A stretch of DNA of 54,351 bases from positions 1-54,351 of the forward strand of contig NZ_PQSQ01000053.1 in the NCBI RefSeq assembly GCF_002920575.1. The letters are read 5' to 3'. The notes beneath the pieces are model-generated. The model saw nothing but the letters and a program-made list of their open reading frames with translations. It did no database searches and was not told the DNA's origin. Below, piece after piece: positions 10,517 through 19,123 of this stretch. Origin of the DNA: Streptomyces sp. Ru73 (lineage in GTDB: Bacteria > Actinomycetota > Actinomycetes > Streptomycetales > Streptomycetaceae). Both the position numbers and the translations under genes were made by a program. Numbering within the stretch: the first letter of the stretch is position 1; each line of letters opens with the position of its first letter.

Positions 10517-13465
10517 GTGACCCCCCGTCCGCCGTCCCGCCCCTCGTCCGACCCCGCAGCGGCGCCCGACGCCGACGTACCGCAGACCTTCCTGCCGGCC
10601 CCCGCCCGGCCGGACGGGGAGCAGGAAGCCCCGCCGGCCCAGCGCACCGGGCCGGGCCCGGGGGCGGAGGCGGCCGCCGAACCCGCCGCGCCGCCGGCGC
10701 GGAAGAAGACCTCGCGTACGAAGCCGGCCGCCGCCGGGCCGTCCGACGCGCCGGCCACCGAGGTGAAGCCGGCCGGCACGCCGGAGGCCGGTGCCCCCGG
10801 GGCCGGGGGCCCGGACGCCGCCGGCCCGGCCGCCAGGAAGGCCACGGCGAAGAAGCCCGCCGCGAAGAAGCCGGCCGCCGCCTCGAAGACCGCCAAGAAG
10901 ACCGCGGCGAAGAAGACCACGGCCGATGCGGCCGGGAAGCCGGCCGCGAAGAAGACCGAGAAGAAGGCGACCGGGAAGAAGGCGACCGGGAAGAAGGCGG
11001 ACGCCAAGAAGCCGGCCGCCAGGAAGACCGGCACCAGGAAGCCGGCGGCCGAGTCGCCGGTGACCGGAACCCCGGCAGCGGCCGCCGTCCCGGCCGGGAC
11101 CCGCGCGGCCGTGCCCGCCGCGGCCGTCACCGAGGGCGCCACCGCGCAGGTGCCGCCCGCACAGGGCCCCGCCGACGGGGCCGATTCCCGCACCCCCGAA
11201 CCCGCGACTGCAGCCGGGGCCCTCGCCGGCCCGGCGGCTCCCGCGGCCCCCGGCGGGGTGCGGCCCGCGCCGCCGCTGGGCGACACCGACCGCGGCCGGC
11301 TGCTGTCCGGCACCCACCACGACCCGCACGGGCTGCTCGGCGCGCACCCGGTGCCCGGCGGGGTCCTCTTCCGCGCGCTGCGCCCGTACGCCACCTCGGT
11401 CGCGGTACTCGCCAAGGGCCTGCGGGCCGAGCTGCCGCACGAGGGCGACGGGATCTTCGCCGGGGTGCTCCCGCTGTCGGAGATCCCCGACTACCGGCTG
11501 GTGGTCACCTACGGCGAGGGCCCGGAGGCCCACGAGGTCACCACCCACGACCCGTACCGCTTCCTGCCCGCCATCGGCGAGCTGGACCTGCACCTGATCG
11601 GCGAGGGCCGGCACGAGGAGCTGTGGCAGGCGCTCGGCGCGCGCGTCATGGAGCACCAGGGCGTGTCCGGCACCCGCTTCACGGTCTGGGCGCCGAACGC
11701 ACAGGGCGTCCGCGTCGCCGGGAACATGAACTACTGGGACGGCACGGTCTACCCGATGCGCTCCCTCGGCTCCACCGGCGTGTGGGAGCTGTTCATCCCG
11801 GGGCTCGGCGAGGGCGAGCTGTACAAGTTCGACATCGCGCGCCCGGACGGCAGCCACACGCTGCGCATCGACCCGATGGCCCGGCGGACCGAGTGCCCGC
11901 CCGCGAACGCCTCCGTCATCGACGTCTCGCGCCACGAGTGGGGCGACGCGGAGTGGATGGCGCGACGCGCCGAACGCCCCGTCCACACGGCCCCGTTCTC
12001 CGTCTACGAGGTCCATCTCCCCTCCTGGCGGCCGGGGCTGTCCTACCGCGAACTGGCCGAGCAGCTGCCCGCGTACGTCAAGGACCTCGGCTTCACGCAC
12101 GTGGAGCTGATGCCGGTCGCCGAGCACCCCTTCGGCGGGTCCTGGGGCTACCAGGTCACCGGCTTCTACGCGCCGACAGCGCGGCTCGGCTCCCCGGACG
12201 ACTTCAAGTACCTGGTGGACGCGCTGCATCAGGCCGGCATCGGCGTGATCATGGACTGGGTGCCGGCGCACTTCCCGCGCGACGACTGGGCGCTGGCGGA
12301 GTTCGACGGCCGGCCGCTGTACGAGCACGAGGACCCGGCGCGTGCCGCGCACCCCGACTGGGGCACCCTGGAGTTCGACTACGGCCGCACGGAGGTCCGT
12401 AACTTCCTGGTCGCCAACGCCGTCTACTGGTGCTCGGAGTTCCACATCGACGGCCTGCGCGTGGACGCCGTCGCCTCCATGCTCTACCTGGACTACTCCC
12501 GCGAGCACGGCGAGTGGACACCGAACCAGCACGGCGGCCGGGAGAACCTCGACGCGGTCGCCTTCCTGCAGGAGATGAACGCCACCGTCTACCGGCGCTG
12601 CCCGGGCGTGGTGACCATCGCCGAGGAGTCCACCGCCTGGGACGGCGTCACCCGCGCCACCCACCACGTCGGGCCCGGCGGCTTCGGCGGCCTGGGCTTC
12701 GGCCTGAAGTGGAACATGGGCTGGATGCACGACTCGCTGGTGTACATGTCCAAGGAGCCGGTGCACCGCAAGTACCACCACAACGAGATGACGTTCTCGA
12801 TGGTGTACGCCTACTCCGAGAACTACGTCCTCCCCATCTCCCACGACGAGGTCGTCCACGGCAAGCGGTCCCTCGTCTCGAAGATGCCCGGCGACTGGTG
12901 GCAGCAGCGCGCCAACCACCGTGCGTACCTGGGCTTCATGTGGTCCCACCCGGGCAAGCAACTGCTCTTCATGGGCCAGGAGTTCGCGCAGGGCGCCGAG
13001 TGGTCCGAGGGGCACGGCCCGGACTGGTGGCTGCTGGACCCGGCGTACGACGCGGAGCCCGACCACCGCGGCGTCCGCGACCTGGTGCGCGAGCTGAACC
13101 GGCTGTACACCGCGACCCCGGCGCTGTGGGAGCGGGACACCGATCCGGGCGGCTTCTCCTGGGTGGACGGCGGGGCGTGGGAGGACAACGTCTTCTCCTT
13201 CCTGCGCTACGACAAGGAGGGCGACCCGCTGCTCGCGGTCTGCAACTTCTCGCCGGTGGTGCGGCACGAGTACCGCCTCGGCGTGCCGGAGAACGTGCCG
13301 TCCTGGCGGGAGGTGCTCAACACCGACGAGGAGCGGTTCGGCGGCAGCGGGGTGGCCAACGCCGGGCGGCTGAAGTCCGAGCCGGTGCCGTACCACGGCC
13401 GGTCCGCCTCCATCGCGCCGGTGCTGCCGCCGCTCGCCACGATCTGGCTGCGCCCCGAGGGCTGA
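10517..13465 (+). CDS. glgB: 1,4-alpha-glucan branching enzyme with H1-like N-terminal extension
   Basis: 982 aa from a GTG at 10517 directly after AGGAGG. It forms alpha-1,6 branches in glycogen/GlgE glucan. The C-terminal about 730 residues are a standard GH13_9 enzyme: CBM48 modules (about 255-460) and the barrel with nucleophile Asp650 (LRVDAVASML), acid/base Glu703 (TIAEEST) and Asp777 (SHDEVVHGK). Homology to ordinary GlgB begins near residue 252 (GRLLSGTHHDPHGLLGAHP). Before it lies a disordered 250-residue stretch, including a Lys/Ala/Pro block at about 107-178 built from AKKPA/AKKT/TGKKA units like histone H1 tails. Typical bacterial GlgB is about 630-760 aa. The enzyme call is confident; the role of the tail is unknown. 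Confidence 0.95.
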   Translation: MTPRPPSRPSSDPAAAPDADVPQTFLPAPARPDGEQEAPPAQRTGPGPGAEAAAEPAAPPARKKTSRTKPAAAGPSDAPATEVKPAGTPEAGAPGAGGPDAAGPAARKATAKKPAAKKPAAASKTAKKTAAKKTTADAAGKPAAKKTEKKATGKKATGKKADAKKPAARKTGTRKPAAESPVTGTPAAAAVPAGTRAAVPAAAVTEGATAQVPPAQGPADGADSRTPEPATAAGALAGPAAPAAPGGVRPAPPLGDTDRGRLLSGTHHDPHGLLGAHPVPGGVLFRALRPYATSVAVLAKGLRAELPHEGDGIFAGVLPLSEIPDYRLVVTYGEGPEAHEVTTHDPYRFLPAIGELDLHLIGEGRHEELWQALGARVMEHQGVSGTRFTVWAPNAQGVRVAGNMNYWDGTVYPMRSLGSTGVWELFIPGLGEGELYKFDIARPDGSHTLRIDPMARRTECPPANASVIDVSRHEWGDAEWMARRAERPVHTAPFSVYEVHLPSWRPGLSYRELAEQLPAYVKDLGFTHVELMPVAEHPFGGSWGYQVTGFYAPTARLGSPDDFKYLVDALHQAGIGVIMDWVPAHFPRDDWALAEFDGRPLYEHEDPARAAHPDWGTLEFDYGRTEVRNFLVANAVYWCSEFHIDGLRVDAVASMLYLDYSREHGEWTPNQHGGRENLDAVAFLQEMNATVYRRCPGVVTIAEESTAWDGVTRATHHVGPGGFGGLGFGLKWNMGWMHDSLVYMSKEPVHRKYHHNEMTFSMVYAYSENYVLPISHDEVVHGKRSLVSKMPGDWWQQRANHRAYLGFMWSHPGKQLLFMGQEFAQGAEWSEGHGPDWWLLDPAYDAEPDHRGVRDLVRELNRLYTATPALWERDTDPGGFSWVDGGAWEDNVFSFLRYDKEGDPLLAVCNFSPVVRHEYRLGVPENVPSWREVLNTDEERFGGSGVANAGRLKSEPVPYHGRSASIAPVLPPLATIWLRPEG

Positions 13466-13524
13466 CGGCCGTACGGACGTGCTTGCGGGCCGGTGTCGCA
13501 CCCCCTGCCCGTACGCACAGAAAA

Positions 13525-13557
13525 GGGGCCCGCCGGCGTCTGCCGCCGGCGGGCCCC
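13525..13557. terminator. Bidirectional terminator between glgB and dctA
   Basis: Perfect 14-bp stem (13525-13538 and 13544-13557) with a 5-base loop. An AAAA run at 13521-13524 gives a U tract for leftward transcripts. It lies 59 bases after the glgB stop. Confidence 0.7.
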
Positions 13558-13713
13558 GTTCCCCCGTGATCCCCCGTTCACCGGCGGCTCCCCGCCGGCC
13601 CTGACGACTCTGCCGCTTCACAGCGTCCGGGGACAGTCCCGCCACGGCTTCGTTTCGCGCCCGCGACACCCTGAGACGCAATCGAGAAATTCCGCACAAG
13701 ATCGCGAACTTGG

Positions 13714-13746
13714 AAGGTCCCCGCCGCGGGATGCGGCGGGGACCTT
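13714..13746. terminator. Terminator of dctA-like gene
   Basis: Perfect 14-bp stem (AAGGTCCCCGCCGC at 13714-13727 with its complement at 13733-13746) and a 5-base loop, 22 bases past the dctA stop. With the hairpin at 13525-13557 it insulates two convergent genes. The 302-base gap holds nothing else recognised. Confidence 0.7.
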
Positions 13747-13767
13747 CGCACGGGGAAGCGGGCGCGG

Positions 13768-15180
13768 TCAGACCGCCGCCTTGTCGCCCTCCGCTCGGGG
13801 TTCCGGGAGGTCGCCGGGGGATTCGGGGGCCGGGGCGTGGCCGTCGTCGACGAGGGTGGTCTCGTCGAAGGGGCGGTTGCCCGCGAGGACCTCGGTGACG
13901 CGGGCCTTGTCGATCTCCTTGGTCCAGGTGCCGATCAGGACCGTGGCGACCGCGTTGCCGGCGAAGTTGGTCAGCGCGCGGGCCTCGCTCATGAAGCGGT
14001 CGATGCCGACGATCAGGCCGACGCCGTCGACCAGGTCGGGGCGGTGCGACTGGAGGCCGCCGGCCAGGGTGGCCAGGCCGGCGCCGGTGACGCCGGCCGC
14101 GCCCTTGGAGGCGATGATCATGAAGACCAGGAGGGAGATCTGCTGGCCGAGGGAGAGCGGGCTGCCCATCGCCTCGGCGACGAACAGCGAGGACATCGTG
14201 AGGTAGATCGCGGTGCCGTCGAGGTTGAAGGAGTAGCCGGTCGGGACGGTGATGCCGACCACCGGCTTGCTGACGCCCAGGTGCTCCATCTTCGCGATCA
14301 GCCGCGGCAGCGCCGACTCGGAGGAGGAGGTGGAGAGGATCAGCAGGAACTCGCGGCCCAGGTACTTCAGCAGCGCGAAGATGTTCACGCCGGCGATCAG
14401 CCGCAGCAGCGTGCCGAGGACGACGATCACGAAGAGCAGGCAGGTCACGTAGAAGCCGACCATGATGACGGCGAGGGACTTCAGCGCGTCCAGGCCGGTC
14501 TCGCCGACCACCGCGGCGATGGCGCCGAAGGCACCCACCGGCGCGGCCCACATGATCATGGACAGGACGCGGAAGACCAGCTTCTGGAGGTGGCCGATGC
14601 CCCGCAGGACCGGCTCGCCGGACTTGCCCATCGCCTGCAGCGCGAAGCCCACCAGCAGCGCGACCAGCAGGGTCTGCAGCACCTCACCGGTGGTGAAGGC
14701 GGAGACCAGGGTGGTCGGGATGATGCCGAGCACGAACTCCGAGCTGGACTCGCCGCCGCCCTCGGTCTGTGCCTGGCCCGCGTGCCGGACCGTCTCGGTC
14801 AGGTGCAGCCCGGAGCCGGGCTCCAGGATGTTGCCGACGACCAGGCCGATGGCGAGCGCCACGGTGGACATCAGCATGAAGTAGCCGAGGGCCAGGCCGC
14901 CGACCGCGCCGACCTTGGCCGCCTTACGGACCGAGCCGACGCCGAGGACGATCGTGCAGAAGATGACCGGCGAGATCATCATCTTGATCAGGTTCACGAA
15001 GCCCGTGCCGAGCGGCTTGAGCTCCACGGCGAAGCCGGGCGCGATGAAACCGACCGCGATGCCGAGCAGCACCGCGCCGATGACGGCGATGTAGAGGTAG
15101 TGGGTGCGGTCACGCTTCTTCGGCGCGGGCGTGGCGGGCTCGCCGGGGGTCCCGCCACCCGGCAGGGTCGTTGCGGCCAC
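13768..15180 (-). CDS. dctA: Cation:dicarboxylate symporter (DctA/GltP family)
   Basis: 470 aa, starting at GTG 15180 after GGAGGCAG. It is a DAACS-family secondary transporter taking up C4-dicarboxylates (succinate, fumarate, malate) or glutamate with protons or sodium. A short polar N-terminus is followed by about eight transmembrane helices. The serine-rich re-entrant loop STSSSESALP and the conserved helix-7 motif NLDGTAIY (family NMDGT/NLDGT) are present. It is divergent from a CitA/DcuS-type sensor and regulator, which supports a dicarboxylate substrate; glutamate cannot be excluded from sequence alone. Confidence 0.88.
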   Translation of the reverse strand: MAATTLPGGGTPGEPATPAPKKRDRTHYLYIAVIGAVLLGIAVGFIAPGFAVELKPLGTGFVNLIKMMISPVIFCTIVLGVGSVRKAAKVGAVGGLALGYFMLMSTVALAIGLVVGNILEPGSGLHLTETVRHAGQAQTEGGGESSSEFVLGIIPTTLVSAFTTGEVLQTLLVALLVGFALQAMGKSGEPVLRGIGHLQKLVFRVLSMIMWAAPVGAFGAIAAVVGETGLDALKSLAVIMVGFYVTCLLFVIVVLGTLLRLIAGVNIFALLKYLGREFLLILSTSSSESALPRLIAKMEHLGVSKPVVGITVPTGYSFNLDGTAIYLTMSSLFVAEAMGSPLSLGQQISLLVFMIIASKGAAGVTGAGLATLAGGLQSHRPDLVDGVGLIVGIDRFMSEARALTNFAGNAVATVLIGTWTKEIDKARVTEVLAGNRPFDETTLVDDGHAPAPESPGDLPEPRAEGDKAAV

Positions 15181-15278
15181 GACTGCCTCCTGTCCTCGAT
15201 TGTCCGGTTCTGCGTGCGACCTGCGGCTCTTGAACGCAGAACAAAGTCCCGGCGACTATGCACCCCCCTCTTGATCAC

Positions 15279-15315
15279 GTCACCCTTACGTACATTTCGT
15301 TCATGTAAACGTGAC
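15279..15315. promoter_or_regulatory. Inverted repeat in the dctA / dctB-like divergent promoter
   Basis: GTCACCCTTAC at 15279-15289 and GTAAACGTGAC at 15305-15315 are inverted repeats matching at 9 of 11 positions, with centres 26 bases apart. The site sits between the divergent transporter and its two-component genes, where the response regulator would be expected to bind. Confidence 0.5.
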
Positions 15316-15326
15316 CGGGCAAACTT

Positions 15327-16949
15327 ATGCACATGCGCCTACCCCGCCCCCGCAGCCTGGCCGGCCAGCTCTTCGCCGTGCAGGCCGTGCTCATCGCGGT
15401 CGTCGTCGCGGGCTGTGCCGTCTTCGCGTACGTCAGCGCCGGCGAGCAGGCCGAGGAGACCGCGCGCCGCCAGGCCACCGCCGTCGCCACCTCCGTGGCC
15501 GACGCGCCCTTCACCGCGCGGGCGGTCCGCGCCGAGGACCCCACGAAGCTGCTCCAGCCCTGGACCGAGCGGGTGCGCAAGGACGCGGGCATGGCGTTCG
15601 TCGTCGTGATGGACACCGACAAGACCAGGTATACCCATACACGGCCGTCCGCCATCGGCAAGAAGTACCTCGGCCACATCGGCCCCGCGCTGCGCGGCGA
15701 GGTCTTCCACGAGACCCACCGCGGGACGCTCGGGCCGTCCGTGCGGGTCGTGGCGCCCGTACGGTCCGGCGGCCGGGTCGTCGCGCTGGTCAGCGCCGGG
15801 ATCACCGTGGAGACGATCAACGGCGGGGTGCGCCGCCAGCTGCTGTCGCTGATCGCCGTGGCGGCCGGGGCGCTGGCCCTGGGCGGCCTCGGCACGTACG
15901 TCGTCAACGCCCGGCTGCGCCGCCACACGCACGGCATGAACGCCGCCGAGCTGAGCCGGCTGCACGACTACCACCAGGCCGCGCTGCACGCCGTGCGCGA
16001 GGGGCTGCTGCTGCTCGACGGGCGGCGCGCGGTCGCCCTGATCAACGACGGGGCGCGCGAGCTGCTGGGCCTCGCCGGAGACCCGGTGGGCCGGCCGGTC
16101 ACGGAGCTGGGCCTGCCCGCGCCGCTCACCGAGGCGCTGCGCTCCCCCGGCCCGCGCGTCGACGAGCTGCACCTGACCGCCGACCGGGTGCTGGTGGTGA
16201 ACACCTCGCCGGTCTCGGGCGGCGAACGGCGCGGCACCCTGGTCACCCTGCGGGACCACACCGAGCTGCAGGCGCTCTCCGGCGAGCTGGACTCGGTACG
16301 CGGCTTCGCCGAGGCGCTGCGCTCCCAGGCGCACGAGGCCGCCAACCGGCTGCACACCGTCGTCTCGCTGATCGAGCTGGGCCGCGCCGAGGAGGCGGTG
16401 GAGTTCGCCACGGCGGAGCTGGAGCTGGCCCAGGAGCTGACCGACCGGGTGGTGGGCGCGGTGACCGAGCCGGTGCTCTCGGCGCTGCTGCTGGGCAAGG
16501 CCGCGCAGGCGAACGAGTACGGTGTGGAGCTGTCGCTGACCGAGGACAGCGGGATCGACGACGGGCTGCTGCCCGCCCGGCTGCCCGCGCGCGACCTGGT
16601 CACCGTCCTCGGCAACCTCATCGACAACGCGATCGACGCGGCGTCGGGCGGGCGTCCGGCGGGCGAGCCGGGCCGTGTGGTGGTCACCGCGCGGGCCGCG
16701 GACGGCGAGCTGCTGCTGCGGGTCGCCGACTCCGGGCCCGGCGTGGACCCGGACCACGCCGAGGAGATCTTCCGGCGCGGCTGGACGACGAAGGAAGCGG
16801 GGCCTACGGTGCACGGCCGGGGCCTGGGGCTGGCCATCGTGCGGCAGACCGTGCGCCGGCACGGCGGCACGGTCACGCTGGACCGGGCACCCGAGGGCGG
16901 TGCGGCGTTCGCCGTCCGCCTGCCATTGCGGACGGAGCAGCCGGTATGA
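15327..16949 (+). CDS. Sensor histidine kinase, CitA/DcuS type
   Basis: 540 aa. Membrane sensor: TM1 at about 13-32, an extracytoplasmic CitA/DcuS-like PAS fold (about 35-165), TM2 at about 171-190, a cytoplasmic PAS (about 215-320), then a Spo0B-type dimerisation helix with His336 in SQAHEAANRLH. The HATPase has an N box (NLIDNAIDAA), G1 (DSGPGVD) and G2 (GRGLGLAIV). This architecture senses citrate or C4-dicarboxylates, matching the divergent symporter. The start is ATG 15327 or ATG 15333; no clear ribosome binding site is seen. The stop overlaps the regulator start (ATGA). Confidence 0.88.
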   Translation: MHMRLPRPRSLAGQLFAVQAVLIAVVVAGCAVFAYVSAGEQAEETARRQATAVATSVADAPFTARAVRAEDPTKLLQPWTERVRKDAGMAFVVVMDTDKTRYTHTRPSAIGKKYLGHIGPALRGEVFHETHRGTLGPSVRVVAPVRSGGRVVALVSAGITVETINGGVRRQLLSLIAVAAGALALGGLGTYVVNARLRRHTHGMNAAELSRLHDYHQAALHAVREGLLLLDGRRAVALINDGARELLGLAGDPVGRPVTELGLPAPLTEALRSPGPRVDELHLTADRVLVVNTSPVSGGERRGTLVTLRDHTELQALSGELDSVRGFAEALRSQAHEAANRLHTVVSLIELGRAEEAVEFATAELELAQELTDRVVGAVTEPVLSALLLGKAAQANEYGVELSLTEDSGIDDGLLPARLPARDLVTVLGNLIDNAIDAASGGRPAGEPGRVVVTARAADGELLLRVADSGPGVDPDHAEEIFRRGWTTKEAGPTVHGRGLGLAIVRQTVRRHGGTVTLDRAPEGGAAFAVRLPLRTEQPV

Positions 16950-17686
16950 CCTCTCAGGACGGCACGGGTGGCACCCCGCCGGACACCACCGGCGGCACTC
17001 AGCGGCCGCCGTCGTCCCCCATCCGGGTGCTGGTCGTCGAGGACGACCCCGTGGCGGCCGACGCGCACGCGCTGTACGTCGGGCGGGTGCCCGGCTTCAC
17101 CGTCTCCGGCACCGTGCACACCGCCGCCGCTGCCCGCCGTCACCTGGACCAGCACCCCGTCGACCTGCTCCTGCTGGACCTGTTCCTGCCCGACGGGCAC
17201 GGCCTCACGCTGGTACGGACGCTGCGCGCGGCCGGGCACACGGCCGACATCTTCGCGGTCACCTCGGCCCGGGACCTCACCGTCGTACGCGAGGGCGTGT
17301 CGCTCGGGATCGTGCAGTACGTGCTGAAGCCGTTCACGTTCTCCACGCTGCGCGACCGGCTCACCCGGTACGCCGTCTTCCGCTCGGCGGCCGGCGAGGC
17401 CAGCGGCCAGGACGAGGTGGACCGGGCGATCGGCGCGCTGCGGGCGCCGCAGCCGGCCACCCTGCCCAAGGGGCTGACCCGGGCGACGCTGCGCGCGGTG
17501 ACCGACGCGCTGCGGGCGTCCCCCGAGGGGCTGTCGGCGGGCGCGGCGGCGGAGACGGTGGGCATCTCCCGGATCACGGCCCGCCGTTACCTGGAGCACC
17601 TGGTGACCGCCGGGCGGGCGGTCCGGGCTCCGCAGTACGGCCACGTCGGACGCCCCGAATTGCGGTATCGCTGGTCGGACCATTGA
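16946..17686 (+). CDS. Response regulator, CitB/DcuR type
   Basis: 246 aa; ATG 16946 overlaps the kinase stop by 4 bases, indicating translational coupling. Receiver domain: acidic pocket VVEDD, phospho-acceptor Asp78 (LLLLDLFLPDG), Lys in YVLKPF. The C-terminal helix-turn-helix (SAGAAAETVGISRITARRYLEHL, about 193-215) is typical of CitB/DctR regulators. It probably activates the divergent symporter gene in response to dicarboxylates. It has an unusual 25-residue Gly/Thr/Pro-rich leader before the receiver. Confidence 0.88.
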   Translation: MTSQDGTGGTPPDTTGGTQRPPSSPIRVLVVEDDPVAADAHALYVGRVPGFTVSGTVHTAAAARRHLDQHPVDLLLLDLFLPDGHGLTLVRTLRAAGHTADIFAVTSARDLTVVREGVSLGIVQYVLKPFTFSTLRDRLTRYAVFRSAAGEASGQDEVDRAIGALRAPQPATLPKGLTRATLRAVTDALRASPEGLSAGAAAETVGISRITARRYLEHLVTAGRAVRAPQYGHVGRPELRYRWSDH

Positions 17687-17690
17687 CCTG

Positions 17691-17709
17691 GCCAACCGGT
17701 CACCTTACG
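17691..17709. promoter_or_regulatory. Repeated motifs upstream of the sugar ABC operon
   Basis: GCCAACCGGTCAC (17691-17703) recurs exactly at 20864-20876 before the XRE gene. The overlapping GTCACCTTACG (17699-17709) nearly equals the GTCACCCTTACG of the dctA operator (15279-15290). Both lie 41-60 bases before the binding-protein start. Confidence 0.4.
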
Positions 17710-17749
17710 GTCATCCCGCAGCCCGCCGTGGCCAGTTGGAGGTCGTACC

Positions 17750-19111
17750 ATGCGTCCTGCCGTCCCGCTGATGCTCCTCTCCGCCGTGCTCGCCGCCGGC
17801 ACGCTGACCGCCTGCGGCGGAGGTGCGGGCAGTGACCCGGACACCGTGAAGGTCGCGTTCATCAAGGACACCAACAACAAGGTCACGGTCCGGGACGACT
17901 ACGTCGGGATGGTCGCGAAGCAGTTCGAGAAGGCCAACCCCGGCAAGAAGGTGAAGCTGCTGCCGATCCAGGCGTCGGAGAACGACTACTACGCCAAGAT
18001 CCAGCAGACGATGCGCTCCCCGAAGACCGCGCCCGACCTGGTCTACGAGGACACCTTCCTGATCAACTCCGACATCGAGGCCGGGCTGCTGCGCCCGCTG
18101 GACGCCTACCTCGCCAAGTGGGACGGCTGGCAGCAGTTCCAGCCCAGCGCGAAGGCGGCGGCCAGAGCCCAGGACGGCAGGACGTACGGCGTCCCGGACG
18201 GCACGGACACCCGCGGCCTGTGGTTCAACAAGAAGATCTTCGCGAAGGCCGGGCTGCCCGCCGACTGGCGGCCGAAGACCTGGGACGAGGTGCTGGACGC
18301 GGCCCGCACGGTGAAGAAGAAGGTGCCCGGCGTCATCCCGCTGAACGTCTTCACCGGCAAGGGACCCGGCGAGGCCGCCGTCATGCAGGGCTTCGAGATG
18401 CTGCTGTACGGCACCGGCAAGGACCCGCTGTACGACCCCAAGTCGAAGAAGTGGGTGGCCGGTTCGCAGGGCTTCAAGGACAGCCTGGAGTTCATCGACA
18501 CGGTCTACTCCGAGAAGCTCGGCCCCGACGTCTCCGACGCGCTCAGCCCCAACATCCAGACCAATGTCGCCACCGAGCTGCTGCCCGAGGGGAAGCTCGC
18601 GATCGACCTGGACGGCTCCTGGCTGGGCCAGCAGTGGCAGCCCAAGGGCGGCGGCAAGCCGTGGCCGGAGTGGTCGAAGACGCTCGGCCAGGCGCCCTTC
18701 CCGACGCAGCACGGCCAGGCCCCCGGCAAGGTGTCGCTGGCCGGCGGCTGGACCTGGTCCGTCCCGCAGCGGGCACGCAACCCCGAGCTGGCCTGGAAGC
18801 TGATCGAGACCCTGCAGACGAAGCAGAACGCGCTGGAGTGGTGCCTGCGCGGCGCCCAGATCGCGGTGCGCAAGGACGTGGCCGAGGACCCCCGGTACCT
18901 GAAGTCCATGCCCGGCGTCGGCTTCTTCACCGGGCTGGTGCCGGTCAGCCAGTACCGGCCCGCGCTGCCCGTCTACCCGAAGGTCTCCGCCGCCATCGGA
19001 GAGGCGATGGAGTCGGTCACCGCGGGCGACGCCTCACCCGAGCAGGCGGCGAAGGCGTACGACGGTCAGCTGAGGTCGACCGTCGACGGCCAGGTCGTGA
19101 CCAGGCGCTGA
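17750..19111 (+). CDS. Sugar ABC transporter, substrate-binding lipoprotein
   Basis: 453 aa, ATG 17750 after TTGGAGG. A lipoprotein signal with lipobox LTAC (Cys22) anchors it to the outer face of the membrane. It is a family 1 extracellular solute-binding protein of the carbohydrate (CUT1) type, about 430 residues after cleavage. It captures a sugar and delivers it to the two permeases that follow. No ATPase is encoded here; in Streptomyces the shared ATPase MsiK usually serves such importers (established, not shown here). The substrate cannot be read from sequence; neighbouring glucan genes suggest an oligosaccharide, but that is inference. Confidence 0.88.
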   Translation: MRPAVPLMLLSAVLAAGTLTACGGGAGSDPDTVKVAFIKDTNNKVTVRDDYVGMVAKQFEKANPGKKVKLLPIQASENDYYAKIQQTMRSPKTAPDLVYEDTFLINSDIEAGLLRPLDAYLAKWDGWQQFQPSAKAAARAQDGRTYGVPDGTDTRGLWFNKKIFAKAGLPADWRPKTWDEVLDAARTVKKKVPGVIPLNVFTGKGPGEAAVMQGFEMLLYGTGKDPLYDPKSKKWVAGSQGFKDSLEFIDTVYSEKLGPDVSDALSPNIQTNVATELLPEGKLAIDLDGSWLGQQWQPKGGGKPWPEWSKTLGQAPFPTQHGQAPGKVSLAGGWTWSVPQRARNPELAWKLIETLQTKQNALEWCLRGAQIAVRKDVAEDPRYLKSMPGVGFFTGLVPVSQYRPALPVYPKVSAAIGEAMESVTAGDASPEQAAKAYDGQLRSTVDGQVVTRR

Positions 19112-19123
19112 CGGGGCCGGACC

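Noticed and set aside
8511..10520. Arg/Pro-rich 669-codon frame overlapping maltokinase
   Set aside because: Out-of-frame translation of the maltokinase gene; no motif, extreme Arg/Ala/Pro composition.
10421..14551. A 1376-codon open frame on the minus strand across glgB and dctA
   Set aside because: Crosses two real genes on either strand and two strong terminators; repetitive Gly/Arg composition is a frame artefact.
13768..17686. Citrate transport locus (CitA/CitB) rather than dicarboxylate
   Set aside because: The transporter is of the DctA/GltP fold, not a citrate carrier such as CitMHS; dicarboxylate is the better fit, although the exact ligand is unproven.
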